Source: Leptospiraceae bacterium UBA2033 (GTDB lineage: Bacteria > Spirochaetota > Leptospiria > Leptospirales > Leptospiraceae). Taken from it: a DNA stretch of 14,845 nucleotides. How positions within the stretch are numbered: the stretch's first letter is position 1; every line of letters starts with the position of its first letter. Made by a program: the position numbers and the translations under genes. The notes below the pieces were generated by a model that did not search any database, was not told the DNA's origin, and worked only from the letters and a program-made list of their open reading frames with translations. Shown here in pieces: positions 8,976-14,845 of this stretch. Where the stretch lies: the NCBI GenBank assembly GCA_002333425.1, contig DDBL01000049.1:1-14845 (forward strand). Reading direction: 5' to 3'.

Positions 8976-9731
8976 ATGCCTACAAATAAAGCATTTAAAA
9001 TATTTCGTATACTTCTTTTAGAAGATGATGCGGATTCTGCCGAAATCGTAACTAGAACATTAGAAAAGTATAATATTCAAATAGATCATGTAAGTAATGC
9101 GCGACTTGCAATTAGCAAACTGAAAAATCACTATGATTTGATTATATCCGATGTAATGATGCCTGTCATGGATGGATTTAGTTTTATTGAAAAATTCAAG
9201 GAAGAAATTCATAATACACCGGTTATTATTGTCACTGCGCTTAAAGAAAAAGAAGATATTCTAAAAGCTGCTTCCTTACGTATCAATCATTATTTAATTA
9301 AACCTTTTGAACAATCCAAACTTATTTCTAAAGTAACTGAGGCACTTGGAATAAAAGAAAATAATTTGATCATTAGAAAAGATTTTCCGTTTACGATTTC
9401 GCATGACGTTATAGATGAATCAAGTATTAAACTAATCATTAAAGGAATTTCTACTACTACTCAATTCAAAAACTCTCTTCTGAATTATATTACAGAGCTT
9501 AAATCCTATTCTTCTAACATTAAAGATTTTACAGTTTTTGTAAGTATTGAATTCAATTACTCTCAGAATGCGTTAGATGCGATAGATTATCTTATTGAGG
9601 AAATTGGGGCAGAATTTAAAATTAAAGAAAATCGAATTTTATTTAAAGGTGATTTTTTTAGTCAAATTTCAGAGGAAGAAATTTCTAAAACTAAGTTTTT
9701 AAAACTTGCAAACGTTCCGTCAAAACAATAG
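8976..9731 (+). CDS. Response regulator: receiver domain plus unrecognised C-terminal domain
   Basis: With start ATG 8976 the protein is 251 residues; starting at 8961 gives 256. Residues 7 to about 125 form a CheY-like receiver: acidic pocket E16-D17-D18, phosphoacceptor D59 in LIISDVMMPVMDG, T87 in IIVTAL and K99 in LIKPF. All are intact, so phosphorylation is expected. The remaining 125 residues carry no DNA-binding helix-turn-helix, GGDEF, EAL or HD-GYP motif. They include strand-like stretches (FTVFVSIEFN, AEFKIKENRILFKGDFF) and two amphipathic helices, and I do not recognise the fold. Output is therefore probably protein-protein interaction or an unknown activity, not obvious transcription control. 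It is followed after 12 bases by a histidine kinase, its likely partner. Confidence 0.87.
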   Translation: MPTNKAFKIFRILLLEDDADSAEIVTRTLEKYNIQIDHVSNARLAISKLKNHYDLIISDVMMPVMDGFSFIEKFKEEIHNTPVIIVTALKEKEDILKAASLRINHYLIKPFEQSKLISKVTEALGIKENNLIIRKDFPFTISHDVIDESSIKLIIKGISTTTQFKNSLLNYITELKSYSSNIKDFTVFVSIEFNYSQNALDAIDYLIEEIGAEFKIKENRILFKGDFFSQISEEEISKTKFLKLANVPSKQ

Positions 9732-9743
9732 AATTTAACATTT

Positions 9744-11540
9744 ATGACTCTTAGCCAAAAAATTGAGCGTTATTCTTTGTTTAGCGAACTATGTGCTTTT
9801 CTTACTTTTGGTATTGGTTCTGTAGCTTTACTAGGTTGGAAACTGAATTCTAAGTTTTTATTTAGTATGAGTGCAAACTACAAACCTATGCCGCCTAACG
9901 GTGCTCTTTTTCTAATAATCATTGGAATATTGCTTTATTTACTCAATAGTACTTTTTCTGCCAAAAAAAGATTTTTATTCATTGGTTCCTTTTTCCCTCT
10001 CATTCTTTCTGCCCTAAGACTCATTGAGTATATTTCTGACTTTGAAATTGGAGTTGATTTTTTCTTTTTTGATTTTGAAAATTACGGCAGGTGGTATACT
10101 TATGCAGCTAAAACATCTTTTTTTGACTCTCTAAATATGTTTTTAGCAAGTATAGGTATAATGTTGTTATCCTTTAAAAGAGAGGATAAAGTTTTGGAAT
10201 ACATATCTATTTTTCTTGGAAATATTGTAACTTTTATTGGAACGGTTTTTGCTTTGGGTTATATTTATGGCGTTCCACTTTTTCAAACTGGTACACAAGT
10301 TTCTATGTCTTTTAATAGTGCCATTTGTTTTGTTTTTTTAGGAGCAGGAATTTCCCTTTCGGGTTCTATACCTGAAATGAAAAATCGTTTATCAGTAGAA
10401 ACTCAATTAGAAGAAACTAAAAAACAAATTGAAAGTGCCTTTCATTATTCGGCTTCAGGAATGGCTTTGATTGGGGTTAATGATAATTGGATAAGAGTAA
10501 ATCAACCCTTTTGCAATATACTTGGTTACACAAAAGAAGAACTTACTTCCAAGCAGTTTTTTAGTCTTTTAGAAAAAGAATTTATCTTAGATTATATTTT
10601 GAAATTTGATGAACTTTTATCTGGGAAATCAGAAAGTCTTCAAATGGAAAATCGTCTTCAGCATAGATCGGGGGATCTTGTTTGGGCACTACTTAGTATT
10701 TCTCTTTTACGGGATGAACGTAATTTGCCGGAGTATTATATCATCCAAATGCAAGATATTACTAAACTCAAAAAAATTGAATCTGATTTAATGAATGCAA
10801 AACATGTTTTAGAAGAAGCACTTCATTCGAAGAGCCATTTTTTTGCATCGATGAGCCACGAATTAAAAACTCCACTTCAATCTATTTTAGGTTATAGTGA
10901 ATTAATTGAAGATGAGGCAAGTCAGATGGGAATTGAACAAATTGTATCCGATAGCCGCAAGATCTATCGGTCCGGTAAAACTCTACTGAAATTGATAAAT
11001 GATATTCTAGATATGGCAAAATTAGACGCCAAAAAAATGGAGATTAAAATTGAACGATTAGAGCTACATTTACTTTTAGATGAATTAAAAGATACAATCG
11101 AACCTTTGTTAATTGCAAACGATAACACCTATTCTCTTTTTGTTTCAAATGAAATTACTTTTTTATACCAAGACACGGAGAAGTTAAAACATATTTTACT
11201 CAATCTACTTTCCAATGCTTGTAAGTTTACGAATAAAGGAAAAATTTCTCTCTCTATAAATTTAACAAACATTGATTCAGAAAAATGGATTCAATTTGAA
11301 GTATTCGATACTGGGATTGGAATTCCAGAAGAAGACCTCCGCAAAATTTTTAATCCTTTTGAACAATCGTTAGATTCAAATACTAGAAAGTATGCGGGAA
11401 CTGGTCTGGGTTTAACTATCGCAAAACAATTTGCAAACTTACTCGGTGGCGATTTATCCGTTCAAAGTAAAGTAGGACAAGGAAGTCGTTTTATAGTAAT
11501 TCTTCCGCTCAGAGATTCAAGTCAGGCTAATTTGTCTTAA
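9744..11540 (+). CDS. Membrane-bound PAS sensor histidine kinase
   Basis: This 598-residue kinase has six predicted membrane helices (about 13-32, 51-69, 76-95, 127-143, 152-172, 189-206), a cytoplasmic PAS domain (about 222-345, with GMALIGVNDNWIRVN and ILGYTKEEL, ending in QDITKLKKIE), a short coiled linker, and the kinase core. The phosphorylated histidine is H372 in FFASMSHELKTPL. The ATP domain shows N491 in LLNLLSNACKF, D522 in FDTGIGIP, FNPFEQS and GTGLGLTIAKQ (552-562). All boxes are intact. The membrane part contains two similar stretches, MPPNGALFLIIIGILLYL and MSFNSAICFVFLGAGISL, suggesting a duplicated three-helix sensor. There is no receiver domain, so phosphate should pass to the regulator encoded 12 bases upstream. 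The stimulus is unknown. Its last 14 bases overlap the converging phospholipase gene. Confidence 0.92.
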   Translation: MTLSQKIERYSLFSELCAFLTFGIGSVALLGWKLNSKFLFSMSANYKPMPPNGALFLIIIGILLYLLNSTFSAKKRFLFIGSFFPLILSALRLIEYISDFEIGVDFFFFDFENYGRWYTYAAKTSFFDSLNMFLASIGIMLLSFKREDKVLEYISIFLGNIVTFIGTVFALGYIYGVPLFQTGTQVSMSFNSAICFVFLGAGISLSGSIPEMKNRLSVETQLEETKKQIESAFHYSASGMALIGVNDNWIRVNQPFCNILGYTKEELTSKQFFSLLEKEFILDYILKFDELLSGKSESLQMENRLQHRSGDLVWALLSISLLRDERNLPEYYIIQMQDITKLKKIESDLMNAKHVLEEALHSKSHFFASMSHELKTPLQSILGYSELIEDEASQMGIEQIVSDSRKIYRSGKTLLKLINDILDMAKLDAKKMEIKIERLELHLLLDELKDTIEPLLIANDNTYSLFVSNEITFLYQDTEKLKHILLNLLSNACKFTNKGKISLSINLTNIDSEKWIQFEVFDTGIGIPEEDLRKIFNPFEQSLDSNTRKYAGTGLGLTIAKQFANLLGGDLSVQSKVGQGSRFIVILPLRDSSQANLS

Positions 11541-13257
11541 ACGCTAAATTTCTAATTTCCTTAATATTTTCTTCACAGACTTTTTCCCCTAGCTCAATAA
11601 ATTCTTTTGCACGGTAAAATTCATACCAAGAAGAATTTGGCAATATTGGACTCATATAAATATCCGAACTCTGAAAAGAATATTTACAAAGTCGATATTG
11701 CAATGAATAGAAACTATTGATAAAAATATCCATTATGGATTGCTCTTTTTTGTTTGATTTAACAACGTCTTCCGGTGAAGGCATTGCGTTAACCGCTACA
11801 ATCCTCTGAATTCCCTCAATGGTCAATGGACTTACAGGTAAAGGATTTACAATTCCACCATCTACATAAACCGCATCGTTTTTAATAAGTGGACTAAATA
11901 AACCTGGGATTGCAGTGCTCGCCATAACAGCATCTACAACAGAGCCTTCGCGCATCAGCACTTCTTCTCTTGTATTTATATTGCAGGTAACAGTGATTAG
12001 CTCTTTGGAAAGTTCTTTAAATGTTTTTTGTCCCAGAAATCCTTCTAGGAACTTACGAATATTATTTCCTGAAATGAGTCCTTTATTTGGCATAACTGTA
12101 AAATCAACTAATTTCAGCATATTAAATAAGGACTTAAACTCTTCTGTTGCTTTTTCTATGTCTTGAGCGCTAATTCCATTTGCCCACAGTGCTCCGACAA
12201 GAGAACCAATACTAGTCCCAGAAATTATATCTACAAAAATATTTTCTCTTTCTAAAACCTTCAGCACACCTATTTGAGATAATCCAAAAGCAGCTCCACC
12301 GCCTAACGCAAGTCCTAGTCGCATTCCTGTAACTTTTCGTGCAATTTTTTTTGTTATAATATTTAGATTTGAACTTTTGGTATTTTTGTTTAATATTAGA
12401 TTTGTTAAAAACGTAGAATTATTAGTTTGTTCTAACTCATACTTAATCAGAAAGTCTTCTTTTGATTTCATTTCTTCATTAGTAATTACAAAACATTGAT
12501 CCGATTCATTTAAGAGAGCTTTGCAAAATTCATAATTTGTTTCAGGCAAATCTAAAATAATATAATGGTAGGAATATCTGTATTTACGATACTGAGTAAT
12601 GATTTCACTTATATCATCTAAAGCAAAATTTTTAATTTTTGAGGCTGCGCGAATTAACGTTTCATTTTTTTTATTGAACCTAAGTACGATTGACTTTTTG
12701 CCAGTTTGATCAATGATATGCTCTGAAAGTTCTAACGCAAATTTTGCTCCTAGAGAATCATCTTCTTCGCAATATACAGATATGACATTGGACTCAATGA
12801 TTTTTCTTTCAAGTTCGTCTGAAGTTGCATTTAGCCTTCTCGTTAAAACTTTTGTTAATACAATTCCTAACGAAGGAATTTTGGTGATAACATCATGAAA
12901 GTCACTCGCAGTGACTACAAGTAATTTCACATCGCCAAGGGCAACGGCAGAAAAAGGATGCGGTTTGTTTCCCATCGTAGAAACGATCCCTAAAAAATCG
13001 CCCTTTCGCATTACATCTCTTGAAATTTGTTTTTCTTCGTTACCAACTTTTTTTGAACTAATTAATTCAACACTTCCGTTTACAATAATGTAGAAAGAAT
13101 CTCCAAACTCGCCTTGTTTGTATAGAAGTTCATGTCGTTTTAGATCTCGTATGGAAGCTTTTTCTGCGATATAACTTCTATCAGAATCAGAAAGACTGTG
13201 AAGTATAGGTAAAGAAGATAATAGATAGTATTTTCCAAGTGTCCTTAAATCTGCCAT
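11527..13257 (-). CDS. NTE-like patatin phospholipase with cNMP-binding-like domain
   Basis: Three parts are visible in the 576 residues. Residues 16 to about 135 form a cyclic-nucleotide-binding-type beta roll (LLYKQGEFGDSFYIIVNGSVELI), but the phosphate-binding cassette reads KGDFLGIVSTMGNKPHPFSA, without the usual arginine. Residues about 155-300 look like a Rossmann or NTPase-like domain lacking a Walker A motif (YHYIILDLPE), as in neuropathy target esterase relatives. Residues 312 to about 520 are a patatin domain: oxyanion GGGAAFG (319-325), nucleophile S349 in GTSIG, and D466 in VDGG completing the Ser-Asp dyad. Such enzymes hydrolyse acyl esters of phospholipids or lysophospholipids at the membrane. 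There is no signal peptide. ATG at 13257 has no clear ribosome binding site. The gene converges with the kinase gene and diverges from the DUF1577-like gene. Confidence 0.92.
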   Translation of the reverse strand: MADLRTLGKYYLLSSLPILHSLSDSDRSYIAEKASIRDLKRHELLYKQGEFGDSFYIIVNGSVELISSKKVGNEEKQISRDVMRKGDFLGIVSTMGNKPHPFSAVALGDVKLLVVTASDFHDVITKIPSLGIVLTKVLTRRLNATSDELERKIIESNVISVYCEEDDSLGAKFALELSEHIIDQTGKKSIVLRFNKKNETLIRAASKIKNFALDDISEIITQYRKYRYSYHYIILDLPETNYEFCKALLNESDQCFVITNEEMKSKEDFLIKYELEQTNNSTFLTNLILNKNTKSSNLNIITKKIARKVTGMRLGLALGGGAAFGLSQIGVLKVLERENIFVDIISGTSIGSLVGALWANGISAQDIEKATEEFKSLFNMLKLVDFTVMPNKGLISGNNIRKFLEGFLGQKTFKELSKELITVTCNINTREEVLMREGSVVDAVMASTAIPGLFSPLIKNDAVYVDGGIVNPLPVSPLTIEGIQRIVAVNAMPSPEDVVKSNKKEQSIMDIFINSFYSLQYRLCKYSFQSSDIYMSPILPNSSWYEFYRAKEFIELGEKVCEENIKEIRNLAFKTN

Positions 13258-13295
13258 GTTAATAACAAATTAGAAAGTATAAATATCAGCAAGGA

Positions 13296-13313
13296 AAGAA
13301 TAAATCTATTCTT
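13296..13313. repeat. 7-bp inverted repeat with 4-base spacer
   Basis: AAGAATA at 13296-13302 and TATTCTT at 13307-13313 are perfect complements. It may be an operator or a small hairpin in the leader of the minus-strand phospholipase gene. Confidence 0.5.
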
Positions 13314-13319
13314 GAAAAT

Positions 13320-13342
13320 TTGAATTTATCTCGTAAATTCAA
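13320..13342. repeat. 9-bp inverted repeat with 5-base spacer (operator-like)
   Basis: TTGAATTTA (13320-13328) and TAAATTCAA (13334-13342) are perfect complements around TCTCG. The size and central position between divergent genes suit a dimeric regulator site. There is no T-run of terminator type directly after it on either strand. Confidence 0.55.
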
Positions 13343-13445
13343 TTAAAATCTATTGAGAAATTAAGAGGGAAACGATTGATTTTAAATTATAATTGCTGAT
13401 AGATGGTAAGAAGTAATACAAAAATGCAAAAATTATATATATACT

Positions 13446-14628
13446 ATGGAAACTAAAGAAATAACAGACCCTAATTCGATTTTTAAAATGATCGAAACTC
13501 TATATAAACAATTCCCTGTTTATACACTCATCAATAAAAAACCACTCCAAGTTAAGGTGTTAGCTATAAAAAACAATAGCATCCTAATTCAATCTCCCGA
13601 AAACATAACACCAGCAGAGCGATTTTTATTTTTAACCAATGCTGGAAATTTACTTCAATTCAAATTCACAGTAGTAACTAAAGATCCAAGAGGAATCGAA
13701 TTACTCCTGCCTACTTCTCTTTTTATAAAAAATGCCACGAGAACAAATGATAGATACCAAGTTGCAAAAGTACCAATCTATCTTTCTAATATCATCAGCC
13801 AAACAATGATACCTCATGATCTGGCTGACGATACCATGAAAATTGAAGCACTTGCAAAACCTTATATTCAGAAACTAAAGGGAAAGTTTAGCGAAGTGAG
13901 TTTTTTCATTCATGAAAGAATGGATACCCGTATGAGATTACTTGCGGATTCAGGTAAACACCTATTTGTCCCTGACTCTAAAGCGCCAGAAAGTGTGACG
14001 GAAAATTTTATTCCCTTCAATGAATACATTCACTTGGTAAAACAGAATAAAGAACTAAATAAATATCTATCTGAAATTTGTATCCCTTTGAAATACAAAA
14101 ATATTGTTCTATTTGGATATATTCAAATTTTAAATTTAGAAAAGACTAACATCAATGATTATAATTTAGTTTTACATGCAGTCAATAAATTCTGTGACGA
14201 AATAGCAGAGTCAGATATTTTCAATGAATCAAAAATGAAATGTAGCATAATGGATATTAGCCTCCAACGGATTAAGTTTTTCGCATCCTCAATCCAAACA
14301 TTTTGGAAAACTATTTTCCATTGGCGGAACTATTCTTTTTAATATCTACGAAGAAAATGTAAATCTCGGAACGTTTAGAGCTGTTGTCAGAAATATTAAA
14401 CCTCTCGAAAAATTATTTCGGATTGGGTGCCAATTTTTTCATACGTTTGAAGAACATGCTATTATTGAAAATCTAATCAAAAAACATTTTCCAGAAAGTT
14501 TAAAAGAAGAACAATCCCAAATTGCGGCAAATGCAGATAAACCCAAAACTCAAATTGATTCTGTTCTGGATAGCCTAAGCGAAGACGTAACTGATCCTAA
14601 TATTAAAGGTCTTTCTGAAGAGAAGTGA
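13446..14628 (+). pseudogene. DUF1577/PilZ-like protein with an apparent +1 frameshift
   Basis: From ATG 13446 the frame runs 298 codons to a stop at 14342, but after residue 272 it turns into unlikely sequence. Skipping one C of the CC at 14261-14262 joins the reading to a frame that stays open to TGA 14626-14628, giving about 393 residues. The join then reads MDISSNGLSF, followed by FSIGGTILFNIYEEN, FRAVVRNIK and FRIGCQFF, which is a normal PilZ core. The second frame has no ATG, GTG or TTG before its stop, so it cannot be a separate gene. PilZ domains bind cyclic di-GMP. RxxxR (R99-R103) and DxSxxG (from D270) are present but about 165 residues apart, with a GAF-like stretch between them. 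The family resembles the Leptospira DUF1577 group, of unknown role. It may be a real disruption, a sequencing error, or less likely recoding. There is no clear ribosome binding site. Confidence 0.75.
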
Positions 14629-14686
14629 TTCTAGAATTTTAAATCAAGTATTAGTGTAGCGAAGCAAATAAATTATCGAAAATCAC
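14629..14686. other. Short non-coding spacer
   Basis: ATTCTAGAAT, a spacer-less palindrome, overlaps the preceding stop. No terminator-like hairpin with a T-run and no gene were found here. Confidence 0.4.
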
Positions 14687-14831
14687 CTTAACTTTAATAC
14701 CCACTATTTTATACCATTTCTCAAAAAGAATTGCGTTTTACAACTTCGGATATGTCGAAATGGTACATACTGATTCGCTTTTCTACAAAGTCTTGCGCAA
14801 CGATTAAATAGAATCAGTATATAAAGTTAAG
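14687..14831. repeat. Nested inverted-repeat structure: outer stem enclosing two 54-base hairpins
   Basis: Three perfect inverted repeats nest without crossing. The outer pair is CTTAACTTTA (14687-14696) with TAAAGTTAAG (14822-14831). Inside lie two adjacent units of exactly 54 bases, separated by one base: TACCATTTC/GAAATGGTA (14712-14720, 14757-14765) and ATACTGATTC/GAATCAGTAT (14767-14776, 14811-14820). The first loop holds a further small stem, GAATTG against CAACTTC with one bulged C. The second loop holds the palindrome TTGCGCAA. A 12-base palindrome, GAAAAATTTTTC, follows at 14831-14842. Folded, this is a multi-branch junction. It has no good open reading frame. Candidates are a structured RNA, a MITE-like element or a dispersed repeat; strand is undetermined. 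Confidence 0.6.
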
Positions 14832-14845
14832 AAAAATTTTTCAAA

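Larger units (their letters stand above)
13258..13445. promoter_or_regulatory. Divergent promoter region with two dyads
   Basis: These 188 bases lie between two divergent genes. TATAAT at 13388-13393 is a perfect plus-strand -10 box without a good -35, which would start transcription near 13400 for the DUF1577-like gene. Upstream are two inverted repeats: AAGAATA/TATTCTT (13296-13313, 4-base spacer) and TTGAATTTA/TAAATTCAA (13320-13342, 5-base spacer). Neither flanking gene has a clear Shine-Dalgarno sequence. Confidence 0.4.

Noticed and set aside
11915..13093. Three short plus-strand frames (11915-12166, 12713-12898, 12911-13093)
   Set aside because: They are shadows of the minus-strand patatin gene, whose motifs run through all of these positions.
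14725..14815. Short minus-strand reading frames across the hairpin region
   Set aside because: Only about 20-35 codons, with no credible start and ribosome binding site. The sequence is explained by the inverted repeats. A transposase remnant could not be supported.
14755..14820. Hammerhead-ribozyme-like CTGAT next to a GAAA stretch
   Set aside because: The required CUGANGA core is not present, and the order of stems and conserved bases does not match.
14686..14832. Integron attC-like site: CCTTAAC at the left and GTTAAGA at the right, resembling R'' and R' boxes
   Set aside because: The outer bases do not fit RYYYAAC/GTTRRRY, and no integrase or cassette array is visible. The two complete inner hairpins also do not fit an attC fold.

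Overview
The window is AT-rich bacterial DNA with tightly packed genes. It most likely comes from a spirochaete of the Leptospira group. That placement is an inference. It rests mainly on the last gene, which looks like the Leptospira-type DUF1577/PilZ family, and on the overall gene style; no rRNA or marker gene is present to prove it.

Left end, minus strand (1-2182): a lipid-modification operon. A COG2907-type FAD/NAD-binding oxidoreductase starts at TTG 2182. It overlaps by 10 bases a second gene that runs off the left edge. That second gene reads in one unbroken frame from the N-terminal half of a DUF1365 protein directly into a cyclopropane-fatty-acyl-phospholipid synthase (CFA)-type methyltransferase. 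These three modules are normally separate neighbouring genes, so this is a fusion with loss of the DUF1365 C-terminal half.

Centre, plus strand (2315-11540): recB and recD overlap by four bases (ATGA) and encode the nuclease-helicase and the second helicase of exonuclease V. recC is not next to them. After a 63-base gap with a good -10 box comes a second likely transcription unit: an ALDH-superfamily dehydrogenase, a response regulator with an unrecognised C-terminal domain, and a membrane-bound PAS histidine kinase. The last two look like a cognate two-component pair.

Right part (11527-14628): a minus-strand NTE-like protein (cNMP-binding-like domain, Rossmann-like middle domain, patatin phospholipase) meets the kinase gene tail to tail with a 14-base overlap. 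Across a 188-base divergent spacer with two clean dyads lies a plus-strand DUF1577/PilZ-like gene. It carries an apparent +1 frameshift exactly at its D-x-S-x-x-G PilZ motif.

Right end (14629-14845): no convincing gene. It holds a nested inverted-repeat structure: a 10-bp outer stem enclosing two adjacent 54-base hairpin units. It could be a structured RNA, a small non-autonomous element or a dispersed repeat. This and the DUF1365-CFA fusion are the most unusual items in the window.
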